Shown: positions 1 to 5,335, numbered from the stretch's first letter. The stretch: DNA of 5,441 bases from Sphingomonadaceae bacterium (GCA_020446665.1 JAGREF010000164.1:1-5441); one strand, 5' to 3'. The notes: generated from the sequence alone by a model not told the origin. Numbers and translations: made by a program.

Positions 1-24
1 AAGAAAAAGAAGAAAGCAGCCTGA
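1..24 (+). CDS. C-terminal tail of an unidentified protein (partial)
   Basis: The first seven codons in frame 1 read KKKKKAA, followed by TGA at 22-24, and a strong intrinsic terminator comes 26 bases later, as expected at the end of a transcription unit. Seven residues cannot identify the product. In some Sphingomonadales the gene before apt encodes cytochrome c1 of the bc1 complex, which ends in a short basic cytoplasmic tail after its membrane anchor. A lysine-rich tail would fit that, but this is inference from remembered gene order only. Confidence 0.6.
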   Translation, partial: KKKKKAA

Positions 25-50
25 GCCGCTTCTTCGGATGAACCGATAAA

Positions 51-93
51 AGAGCGCCCCTCCATCCCCGGATGCGAGGGGCGCTTTCGTTTT
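51..93 (+). terminator. Intrinsic (Rho-independent) terminator
   Basis: The arms AGCGCCCCTC (53-62) and GAGGGGCGCT (76-85) pair perfectly over 10 bp and can extend by one G-U and one A-U pair. The loop contains a smaller CATCC/GGATG inverted repeat. The 3' arm runs into TTTCGTTTT (85-93). An AAAA run at 48-51 precedes the 5' arm, so the element could also work on the minus strand. It most likely ends the transcript of the gene whose tail lies at 1-24 and separates it from apt. Confidence 0.9.
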
Positions 94-116
94 GAACTGG
101 ATATATGGAGCGCAAA

Positions 117-653
117 ATGACCCCGGAAGAGATCAAGGCGCTGGTGCGCACTGTGCCGGACTTTCCAGCCAAGGGCATCCAGTTCCGCGACATTACCACT
201 CTGATCGCAGACGGGCCCGGCCTCGCTGCAACGGTAGAATTACTCGCGGAAAAGGCGCGCTTGTCGGGTGCCCAGGCAATCGCCGGGATGGAAGCGCGCG
301 GCTTCATCTTCGGGACAGCGGTGGCAGTCCGCCTTGGCCTTGGCTTTATCCCGGTACGCAAGGCGGGCAAATTGCCGGTAGAAACCATCGGGATTGATTA
401 TGCGCTGGAATATGGCGCGGACCGGCTCGAGATCGATCCAACCGCCATTGTCGAAGGGCAGCGTATCGTCATGGTCGACGACCTGATTGCCACGGGTGGC
501 ACCGCGCTGGCCGCCGCGCAGCTCCTGCGCCAGGCCGGAGCCGTGATTGAACAGGCCTTGTTCGTGATCGACCTGCCCGATCTGAGCGGCGCGGCCCTGC
601 TGCGGGATGCCGGGATCGCAGTTGACGCGGTGATGGATTTCGAAGGCGACTGA
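117..653 (+). CDS. apt: Adenine phosphoribosyltransferase
   Basis: Cytoplasmic purine-salvage enzyme that converts adenine and PRPP to AMP and pyrophosphate. The 178-residue product matches the usual bacterial length. Visible motifs are the N-terminal PDFP..GI.FRDIT segment (about residues 14-27), the EARGFIFG segment (59-66), the PVRKAGKLP segment (79-87) with the basic residues of the flexible loop, and the diagnostic PRPP-binding loop IVMVDDLIATGGT (117-129) with its acidic pair D121-D122. An in-frame ATG lies four codons upstream at 105. I prefer 117 because GGAG (107-110) sits 6 bases before it, family members commonly begin M-T-P, and the 105 start has no good ribosome binding site and lies very close to the terminator. 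No clear promoter is visible in the short gap after the terminator. The gene is intact and family assignment is secure. Confidence 0.96.
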   Translation: MTPEEIKALVRTVPDFPAKGIQFRDITTLIADGPGLAATVELLAEKARLSGAQAIAGMEARGFIFGTAVAVRLGLGFIPVRKAGKLPVETIGIDYALEYGADRLEIDPTAIVEGQRIVMVDDLIATGGTALAAAQLLRQAGAVIEQALFVIDLPDLSGAALLRDAGIAVDAVMDFEGD

Positions 654-702
654 AGCCATACGGGCCATCTACTGGAAAGATTTGCCAATTCAGGCATTAT
701 AG

Positions 703-729
703 ATAGCAGGAGTCTCATGCTCCTGCTGT
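703..729 (+). promoter_or_regulatory. 5'-leader hairpin before the antiporter gene
   Basis: AGCAGGAG (705-712) and CTCCTGCT (720-727) form a perfect 8-bp stem with a 7-base loop, extendable by U-G and A-U pairs to 703/729. It ends only a few bases before the AAGGAG ribosome binding site (733-738) of the gene starting at 742. No T-run follows, so it is a poor terminator. It could affect mRNA stability or translation of the antiporter, or be a remnant apt terminator. No convincing promoter was found in 654-741. Confidence 0.45.
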
Positions 730-741
730 ATCAAGGAGCCC

Positions 742-2592
742 ATGGAAGAACAGGCCATCACCATCGCGCTGGTCGGGATACTCGGTATCGGATCGCAATG
801 GCTGGCATGGCGCACGGGCTGGCCTGCCATCGTGCTGATGCTGGCGGCCGGTTTTCTGGCCGGGCCGGTTTTCCACCTGATCGACCCTGACAAGGCGTTT
901 GGTGATTTGCTGGAGCCGATGGTCTCCATCGGTGTCGCGCTGATCCTGTTCGAAGGCGGCCTTAGCCTCGATTTCCGGGAATTGAAGAAAGCCGGTGACG
1001 GAGTTTTGCGACTGGTAATCTTCGGGGTCCCGATTGGCTGGCTGCTGGGCAGCCTGGCAGGCTTCTATGTTGCCGGGCTGGTATGGCCGGTCGCTATCCT
1101 GTTTGGCGGCATTTTGGTGGTCACCGGGCCAACAGTGGTCATGCCGCTGCTGCGCCAGTCGACCATTCAGCAACGCCCTGCCGCAATTCTCAAATGGGAG
1201 GGGATCGTCAACGACCCGATCGGCGCGTTGTGCGCGGTGATTGCCTATGAATATTTCCGCTTGCGCAGTGACGGCGCGACCATGTTTGAAGTGGTGCCGC
1301 CCATGCTTATCGCCGCAGTGCTGTCAGGCCTGGTTGGTTATGCTGCTGCGCGCTTTATCGCCTGGAGTTTTCCACGCGGGTTGATCCCGGAATATCTCAA
1401 GGTTCCGGTCTTGTTGACCAGCGTGATAGGCGTGTTTGTGCTGTCGAACCTGATCGAGCACGAAGCAGGGTTGGTCGCCGTGACGGTGATGGGCATTGCG
1501 CTCGCCAATTCGAACATGTCCAGCCTGCGCAGTATCCACCCCTTCAAACAGAATGTGGCCGTGCTGCTGGTGGCTGGTATCTTCATCCTGCTGTCTGCGT
1601 CGCTGGACTTTGCGCAATTGCGCAGTTTCGAATGGCGCTTTGGCCTGTTTCTGCTGGCGGTGCTGTTCCTCGTGCGCCCGGCCACGATCCTGCTGAGCCT
1701 CGCCTTCAGCACGGTCCCCTGGAATGAACGGCTGTTCCTCGCCTGGATCGCACCGCGCGGGATCGTGCTGGTGGCTATTTCCGGGCTGTTTGCGCTACGG
1801 CTGACGGAACTGGGCTATGCCGATGGCAACATCCTTATCGGGCTGAGCTTTGCCGTGGTGGTGGCCACCATTATTGCCCATGGCTTTACCATTGATCTGG
1901 TGGCCCGCTGGCTGGGGGTGAAAGGGACATCGCGCCCCGGCCTGCTGATCGTTGGCAGCACTCCATGGACAATCGCTTTGGCGAAACAGATGGAGCAATT
2001 GCGGACCCCGGTCATGGTGGTCGATTCCAGCTGGCAACGCCTTGCTACGGCCCGGCAACAGGGCATCCCCTATTACCATGGCGAAATTCTCAACGAAGCG
2101 ACCGAGCATAATCTCGACCTCGCCCCGTTTCAGGTCCTCGTCGCCGCCACCGATAACGAGGCCTATAACGCGCTGGTTTGCAATGAATTCGCCTATGAAG
2201 TGGGCCGGGATGCCGTATATCAGCTCGGCGAAACTGCTGAGCTTGACAAGAGCGCCCTGCCGGAAAGCCTGCGCGGGCGGGCGCTGTTCAAGGCCGGCTT
2301 CGGCGTAACCGATGTCCATGAGCTGCTCCAGCAGGGCTGGATTTTCCGCCGCACCCGATTGTCGGAAGAATTCGATTTTGACGACGCGCGTGAGACACTC
2401 CCGGAAGAAGGGCAGATGCTGCTGCTGCTGCGCAAGGGCGGGGTGATGCACTTCTTCAGCCATGCATCGCAGCCACAGCCACAACCAGGTGACGTGATCG
2501 TCTCTTTCTCACCGCCCGGCGAGAAAGCCGCGCCGACCACCGGCGAAAATCGCCGCAGCCGCAGGCGCGAAACCCGCGCCAAGCCCGCATGA
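742..2592 (+). CDS. NhaP-type (CPA1) cation:proton antiporter with C-terminal TrkA-N/RCK-like domain
   Basis: Inner-membrane protein expected to exchange Na+ or K+ for protons in pH and ion homeostasis. Of 616 residues, about 1-390 are strongly hydrophobic, with roughly 12-13 membrane segments. Antiporter motifs include LILFEGGLSLD (67-77), VVTGPTVVMPLLRQ (126-139), the ion-site segment WEGIVNDPIGAL (152-163) with N157-D158, and WIAPRGIV (335-342) with the conserved arginine R339. Residues about 400-500 form a Rossmann-like TrkA-N/RCK domain: strand LLIV, a GSTPWT turn, and D428 closing the second strand (VMVVD), suggesting nucleotide control. Residues about 530-592 resemble an RCK_C-type module ending QPGDVIVSFSPP, and the last 20 residues are basic. 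The AAGGAG at 733-738 is close to the ATG but supports this start. Ion specificity cannot be read from sequence. The lipoprotein gene follows after 13 bases. Confidence 0.92.
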   Translation: MEEQAITIALVGILGIGSQWLAWRTGWPAIVLMLAAGFLAGPVFHLIDPDKAFGDLLEPMVSIGVALILFEGGLSLDFRELKKAGDGVLRLVIFGVPIGWLLGSLAGFYVAGLVWPVAILFGGILVVTGPTVVMPLLRQSTIQQRPAAILKWEGIVNDPIGALCAVIAYEYFRLRSDGATMFEVVPPMLIAAVLSGLVGYAAARFIAWSFPRGLIPEYLKVPVLLTSVIGVFVLSNLIEHEAGLVAVTVMGIALANSNMSSLRSIHPFKQNVAVLLVAGIFILLSASLDFAQLRSFEWRFGLFLLAVLFLVRPATILLSLAFSTVPWNERLFLAWIAPRGIVLVAISGLFALRLTELGYADGNILIGLSFAVVVATIIAHGFTIDLVARWLGVKGTSRPGLLIVGSTPWTIALAKQMEQLRTPVMVVDSSWQRLATARQQGIPYYHGEILNEATEHNLDLAPFQVLVAATDNEAYNALVCNEFAYEVGRDAVYQLGETAELDKSALPESLRGRALFKAGFGVTDVHELLQQGWIFRRTRLSEEFDFDDARETLPEEGQMLLLLRKGGVMHFFSHASQPQPQPGDVIVSFSPPGEKAAPTTGENRRSRRRETRAKPA

Positions 2593-2605
2593 ACCCGGAA
2601 CTGCC

Positions 2606-3187
2606 ATGAATATCAGCTCGCTCTCAATCCTGTCTCGCCTCTGCATTGCTACTGCAATCCTGTCATTGGCCGCCTGCGGGGAAGCGCAGGAAGATGCCTC
2701 GCCCATGCCGCCGGAGACAAATATACGGGACAAAGCGGACGAAGCAGCCGAACCATCCCGATCCATCATCCGGGAAGAGGTGGATCAGGGCGCAAGCCAG
2801 CCACAACTCACGCGACTGGAAGTGACCATCTCTTTCGCTGATAACGGCACGCAGCTGGATCAGGCGGCGCGACAGGTGCTGGAGCAAGCCATCTCAACCC
2901 CGCAGATGGCGTCCGGCGGTCCGATCACTCTTGCTGGCCATACGGATTCTGTCGGCACAGACAGCGCCAATCTGCGCGTTTCGCGCCAGCGCGCAGAGGC
3001 GGTCCAGGCCTATCTGGTGGATGCCGGAATTGCGGAACGCCGGATCACGATCATTCCCCTGGGTGAGATGCGTCAGGCGGCTCCCAATGCCCATCCGAAT
3101 GGCCAGCCTGACGAAGCGGGCCGGGCAGCCAATCGCCGCGTGGAAATGCTGGTGGAACCGCCACCGGAAGCTGACGAGCAAGCTTGA
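2606..3187 (+). CDS. OmpA-family peptidoglycan-binding lipoprotein
   Basis: Predicted outer-membrane lipoprotein that contacts peptidoglycan from the periplasm. The 193-residue product opens with a short N-region containing R11, a hydrophobic core and a lipobox ending LSLAAC, giving lipidated C24. Residue +2 is Gly, so no Asp retention signal is seen and outer-membrane sorting is expected. Residues 25-70 are an acidic, Pro/Glu-rich linker. The C-terminal OmpA domain (about 71-184) carries GHTDSVGTDSANLRVSRQRA (111-130), with D114 and R129 at the usual diaminopimelate-contacting positions, and the closing NRRVEM motif (176-181). It starts 13 bases after the antiporter stop, with only a modest GGAA (2597-2600) as ribosome binding site, so it is probably co-transcribed and perhaps translationally coupled. 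Its role beyond envelope anchoring is unknown. Confidence 0.9.
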   Translation: MNISSLSILSRLCIATAILSLAACGEAQEDASPMPPETNIRDKADEAAEPSRSIIREEVDQGASQPQLTRLEVTISFADNGTQLDQAARQVLEQAISTPQMASGGPITLAGHTDSVGTDSANLRVSRQRAEAVQAYLVDAGIAERRITIIPLGEMRQAAPNAHPNGQPDEAGRAANRRVEMLVEPPPEADEQA

Positions 3188-3239
3188 CGAAGCGCCCAAT
3201 TGCGTGGCAAGCGCGCCCTTGCTGAAGCACCCGGCGCAT

Positions 3240-3313
3240 GCGGGTATAGCTTAGTGGTAAAGCCCTAGCCTTCCAAGCTAGTTATGCGGGTTCGATTCCC
3301 GCTACCCGCTCCA
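3240..3313 (+). tRNA. tRNA-Gly (anticodon TCC)
   Basis: The whole cloverleaf can be drawn. Acceptor GCGGGTA (3240-3246) pairs with TACCCGC (3303-3309). The D stem is GCTT/AAGC (3249-3252/3260-3263) with an AGTGGTA loop. The anticodon stem CTAGC/GCTAG (3265-3269/3277-3281) holds the loop CTTCCAA, with anticodon TCC at 3272-3274. A 4-base variable region is followed by the T arm GCGGG-TTCGATT-CCCGC (3286-3302). The discriminator is T3310 and CCA is encoded at 3311-3313. It decodes GGA and, by wobble, other Gly codons. All stems are perfect, so the gene is intact despite lying at the element boundary. No consensus -10 box is obvious in the 52 bases upstream; TTGACG (3184-3189) overlaps the lipoprotein stop and might serve as a -35. 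Confidence 0.97.
3277..3313 (+). other. Presumed attachment site (attL core) in the 3' end of tRNA-Gly
   Basis: P4-type tyrosine integrases commonly recombine within the anticodon-to-3' end part of a tRNA gene, leaving the tRNA intact next to the integrase and a partial copy at the far end. Here an intact tRNA-Gly is followed 200 bp later by such an integrase in the same orientation. I see no second copy of the tRNA 3' end in the window, so the core limits are a guess based on the family and the partner site must lie beyond 5441. Confidence 0.45.
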
Positions 3314-3321
3314 GCCGCCAC

Positions 3322-3350
3322 TTTCCAGAAAATCCAAGATTGTCTATAAG
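3322..3350 (+). promoter_or_regulatory. Candidate promoter for the integrase gene
   Basis: TTTCCA (3322-3327, 4 of 6 to the -35 consensus) is separated by exactly 17 bases from TATAAG (3345-3350, 5 of 6 to the -10 consensus). Transcription would begin near 3357, giving a leader of about 157 bases before the integrase ATG. It is the best-matching sigma70-like pair I found in the window, and it sits in the element just inside the tRNA boundary. It is sequence-only evidence. Confidence 0.4.
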
Positions 3351-3357
3351 GCCCGCA

Positions 3358-3373
3358 GAAACCCTTGGGTTTC
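3358..3373. repeat. 16-bp palindrome at the predicted integrase transcription start
   Basis: GAAACCC-TT-GGGTTTC has two perfect 7-bp arms around a 2-base centre. It begins about 8 bases after the candidate -10 box, covering roughly +1 to +16. Near-continuous dyads in that position are typical operators for dimeric repressors, so an element-encoded regulator or the integrase itself could bind here. The 2-base centre makes an RNA hairpin less likely than a DNA-binding dyad. No regulator is identified. Confidence 0.4.
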
Positions 3374-3469
3374 GAGCGCCTTCGTGTCTCAACTTTGCCT
3401 GCAAAATCTCGCTGCATCTCCGGCGATTGGGGGCCTTATTAAGGGGTATCAGGGCGCATTTCAATTTGG

Positions 3470-3490
3470 GTGCCCCCTTGATGGGGGCAC
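3470..3490 (+). promoter_or_regulatory. Perfect hairpin just upstream of the integrase ribosome binding site
   Basis: GTGCCCCC (3470-3477) and GGGGGCAC (3483-3490) are perfectly complementary around the 5-base loop TTGAT, and a G-U pair can extend the stem. It ends 7 bases before the GGAAAGG ribosome binding site (3498-3504). No U-run follows, so termination is unlikely. A translation-damping or mRNA-protecting structure in the integrase leader is more plausible. It also makes the in-frame ATG at 3481, buried in the stem, an unlikely start. Confidence 0.5.
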
Positions 3491-3513
3491 TGCTTGTGGA
3501 AAGGCCAGCTTTC

Positions 3514-4740
3514 ATGCCGCTTACAGATCTCGCGATTCGAAATGCCAAGCCACGGGAGAAGCCCTTCAAGATGGGCGATGGCCTGGGTCTGTTCCTGCAA
3601 GTTCAGCCCAATGGTAGCAAGCTATGGCGCATGAAGTACCGGATTGGCGGAAGGGAGAAAAAGCTGGCGATAGGTAGCTATCCCGAGATTGGTCTGGGCA
3701 ACGCCCGGATCAAACGCGATGAGGCGCGCGAGCTGTTGGCTCTGGGCAAAGACCCTTCACTGGAAAAGCAACGTGCCAAGGCAAGGGCAACACTAGACAG
3801 CGAACATAGCTTCGCTGCCATCTCTGCTGAATATTGTGACAAGCGCAGGCGGGATGGGCAGAGGGCCTGGGCTCCGGCCACAGCCAAACGCTGTGAGTAT
3901 TTGCTGTCGCTGCTCAATGGTACAATCGGCAAGATGCCTATTGTGGAGATAGAGCCGATCGATGTGCTGACTGCAGTGCGCAGGATCGAGAAGCGAGGAA
4001 AGCTGGAAAGTGCCAGACGTACTTTGCAATTGGCCGGGGCGGTGTTCCGCTATGCCGTGGCGACTGCCCGTATCCGGTCAGATCCGACCCGCGATCTGCG
4101 CGGGGCGCTGACGAGCCCGACTGTCACCCATTATGGGGCTGTCCTGGAGCCAGGGAAGGTCGGCGAGTTGCTTCGCGCTATCGAGGATTATGACGGCCAG
4201 CCGATTACAAAGCTGGCGCTGCAACTCGCCCCCCATGTCTTTGTGCGCCCCGGCGAATTGCGGCAGGCCCAATGGAAGGAGATTGACTTCGAAGCGGCAC
4301 TTTGGACGATCCCGGCAAAGAAGACCAAGATGCGCAAGGATCACCGCGTTCCGCTATCGCGACAGGTGCTGACCATACTGCGCGAAGCACGGATGCTGAG
4401 TGGACGGGACGCTTATGTCTTCCCATCGATCCGCACCCGAACTCGTCCCATGAGTGACAACACCATCAATGCTGCCTTGCGCAGGCTTGGCTATACGACC
4501 GACGATATGACTGCGCATGGCTTCAGGGCCATGGCATCGACCCTGCTCAATGAGAGTGGCTATTGGCATCCCGACGCGATTGAGAGGGCTTTGGCTCATG
4601 GTGATCGTGACAAGGTGCGGGCGGCTTATCATCGGGGTGCGCATTGGCAGGAACGTGTCAGAATGGCGCAGTGGTGGAGCGACTATCTGGATCAGTTGCG
4701 CCAAGGCAAAGAGCTCGATCCATTGCCGCCGGAGGATTAA
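3514..4740 (+). CDS. P4-type tyrosine recombinase/integrase
   Basis: Site-specific recombinase expected to insert and excise the element at tRNA-Gly. The 408-residue product has the family layout: an N-terminal arm-binding domain (DUF4102-like, about 1-88) opening PLTDLAIRNAKP, with GLFLQVQPNGSKLWRMKYR (25-43) and LAIGSYPEIGL (51-61); a core-binding domain (about 98-190); and a catalytic domain (about 210-390). All catalytic residues are visible: R245 in VRPGELR, K272 in KTKMRKDHRVPLS, H335 and R338 in AHGFRA, H362 in LAHGD, and nucleophile Y372 in AAYHR. The closing MAQWWSDYLDQL is also typical. The frame is open upstream to a TTG at 3340, but family alignment begins at MPLTD and GGAAAGG (3498-3504) lies 9 bases before 3514, so I chose that start. 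It is intact and probably active. No clear terminator follows. Confidence 0.96.
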   Translation: MPLTDLAIRNAKPREKPFKMGDGLGLFLQVQPNGSKLWRMKYRIGGREKKLAIGSYPEIGLGNARIKRDEARELLALGKDPSLEKQRAKARATLDSEHSFAAISAEYCDKRRRDGQRAWAPATAKRCEYLLSLLNGTIGKMPIVEIEPIDVLTAVRRIEKRGKLESARRTLQLAGAVFRYAVATARIRSDPTRDLRGALTSPTVTHYGAVLEPGKVGELLRAIEDYDGQPITKLALQLAPHVFVRPGELRQAQWKEIDFEAALWTIPAKKTKMRKDHRVPLSRQVLTILREARMLSGRDAYVFPSIRTRTRPMSDNTINAALRRLGYTTDDMTAHGFRAMASTLLNESGYWHPDAIERALAHGDRDKVRAAYHRGAHWQERVRMAQWWSDYLDQLRQGKELDPLPPED

Positions 4741-4761
4741 ATTGGGGGCTGGCCTTTGTCG

Positions 4762-4798
4762 CACACCCTACGCTGTAATCTGGAACGCTTTCCTACAC
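4762..4798 (+). repeat. CCTACRC heptamer cluster 1, with copy 1 of a 12-bp direct repeat
   Basis: CACACCCTACGC (4762-4773) recurs exactly at 5190-5201. Within this cluster the heptamer CCTACRC occurs as CCTACGC (4767-4773) and CCTACAC (4792-4798). The position just after the integrase gene allows integrase arm-type or accessory-protein sites, but chance cannot be excluded. Confidence 0.35.
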
Positions 4799-4823
4799 CG
4801 GGTAAGACAGTTTAGCCCTTCTT

Positions 4824-4904
4824 TTGTCACCCCTGTCGGAAGAAGAGCGGTGGTTATCGCATTGGCAGGAAGTGGGGATCAATCTGATCTCTGATGCGAG
4901 ATAG
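4824..4904 (+). pseudogene. Short coding-like fragment (about 26 codons), possible remnant
   Basis: In this frame the DNA reads SPLSEEERWLSHWQEVG (residues 2-18), then a short hydrophobic stretch ending SDAR and TAG at 4902-4904. The amphipathic, Trp- and Glu-rich composition looks more like real protein than random GC-rich DNA. The frame opens after TAA at 4803-4805 and contains only a TTG (4824) as possible start, with no good ribosome binding site. It could be a decayed gene end or chance. No family is recognised. Confidence 0.15.
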
Positions 4905-4963
4905 TCCATACGCTCTCGGGGAGCGGCAAGAGTGACAGTGTTCTATCCAATCAGGAGCCTGTC

Positions 4964-5335
4964 ATGACTACCAAGAACGACCTCGCAGTGAGGTTGATGC
5001 CGACCTCCATTCATGCGGCTGCCGCAGGAGCCAATGACCAGCTAACTTGCTGCCACCTCGGCTCGACGAAGCCATCATGCTTGCGCATCTTTGGTGCAGT
5101 TCGCCCGGGGCGACACAAGCCTAAACCTGGAGATTTTCTTGAAGCGAGAATGGGCCGCGATGCTGCGCATCGGACCCGGAATTTACCTACACACCCTACG
5201 CACGGGTGCATCACGCTATTCTGCGGGTTTGACGAGATGCTAATAGCATCTCGCCCGGACGAGCGCCCACGAGCCAACGCTATTGCGCCATTTTTCGCGA
5301 TTGCGATCAGCATCGCTATCGGAGCGGGTCGTTGA
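4964..5335 (+). CDS. Doubtful hypothetical protein (123 aa)
   Basis: In favour: AGGAG (4953-4957) lies 6 bases before an ATG, the first codons (MTTKNDLAVRL) have normal composition, and the stop at 5333-5335 overlaps the TTG start of the next frame. Against: no domain or family is recognisable. Residues from about 28 onward are Cys-, His-, Arg- and Pro-rich, with mixed rare codons as in a non-coding frame. The last third also runs through two strong inverted repeats, and a 100-codon frame is open on the opposite strand as well. A short peptide or decayed gene is possible. It may simply be non-coding DNA of the element. Confidence 0.25.
   Translation: MTTKNDLAVRLMPTSIHAAAAGANDQLTCCHLGSTKPSCLRIFGAVRPGRHKPKPGDFLEARMGRDAAHRTRNLPTHPTHGCITLFCGFDEMLIASRPDERPRANAIAPFFAIAISIAIGAGR
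5186..5201 (+). repeat. CCTACRC heptamer cluster 2, with copy 2 of the 12-bp direct repeat
   Basis: CCTACACACCCTACGC holds CCTACAC (5186-5192) and CCTACGC (5195-5201) spaced 9 bases apart, and includes the exact second copy of CACACCCTACGC (5190-5201). It lies about 30 bases before the perfect palindrome at 5233. Function unknown; a repeated protein-binding site is the simplest idea. Confidence 0.35.
5233..5253. repeat. Perfect 9-bp inverted repeat, candidate operator or oriT arm
   Basis: CGAGATGCT (5233-5241) and AGCATCTCG (5245-5253) are exact reverse complements around the 3-base centre AAT. No T-run follows, so it is not a typical terminator. It lies about 80 bases before the RHH-like gene, where a dyad for the encoded regulator or an oriT inverted repeat would be expected in a mobilization module. 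Both readings are inference. Confidence 0.5.
5298..5321 (+). promoter_or_regulatory. Imperfect hairpin at the ribosome binding site of the RHH-like gene
   Basis: CGATTGCGAT (5298-5307) and ATCGCTATCG (5312-5321) pair at 9 of 10 positions (one T-T mismatch) around the loop CAGC. The 3' arm touches the GGAG (5321-5324) that serves the TTG start at 5332, so folding could limit ribosome access. As DNA it could equally be a binding dyad. Confidence 0.4.

Larger units (their letters stand above)
4741..5331. other. Gap of about 590 bp with no recognised gene family; repeats and hairpins
   Basis: Between the integrase stop and the RHH-like gene I recognise no protein family on either strand. The stretch holds one doubtful 123-aa frame (4964-5335), a short coding-like fragment ending at 4904, two clusters of the heptamer CCTACRC, a 5-bp inverted repeat CGCTC/GAGCG (4911-4925), a perfect 9-bp inverted repeat (5233-5253) and an imperfect 10-bp hairpin (5298-5321). 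No convincing sigma70 promoter pair was found. Such density of small structures suggests a regulatory or DNA-processing region. Confidence 0.5.

Noticed and set aside
240..668. 142-codon minus-strand frame across apt
   Set aside because: Shadow of apt with no family resemblance and no ribosome binding site of note.
682..703. TTGCCA and TATAGA boxes as a promoter for the antiporter
   Set aside because: The two boxes are only 10 bases apart, too close for a sigma70 promoter, and no better -35 lies at the right distance.
1795..2484. 229-codon open frame on the minus strand
   Set aside because: It lies wholly inside the antiporter gene, in a GC-rich genome where antisense frames are often open, and shows no recognisable domain.
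3367..3380. GGGTTTCGAGCGCC as a partial second copy of the tRNA T arm (attachment-site repeat)
   Set aside because: The match to GGGTTCGATTCCC is short and has an insertion; it is better explained as one arm of the 3358-3373 palindrome.
3434..3444. Small palindrome CCTTA-T-TAAGG in the integrase leader
   Set aside because: Only 5-bp arms; such dyads arise often by chance in a few hundred bases and it is not aligned with any promoter element.
3340..3513. N-terminal extension of the integrase to a TTG at 3340
   Set aside because: The extension adds 58 residues not typical of the family, covers the promoter/palindrome/hairpin region, and MPLTD at 3514 has its own ribosome binding site.
3282..3569. 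Minus-strand open frame ending ...RVAGIEPA
   Set aside because: The VAGIEPA ending is the known artefact of translating a tRNA T-arm/acceptor region antisense; this frame overlaps tRNA-Gly and the integrase start.
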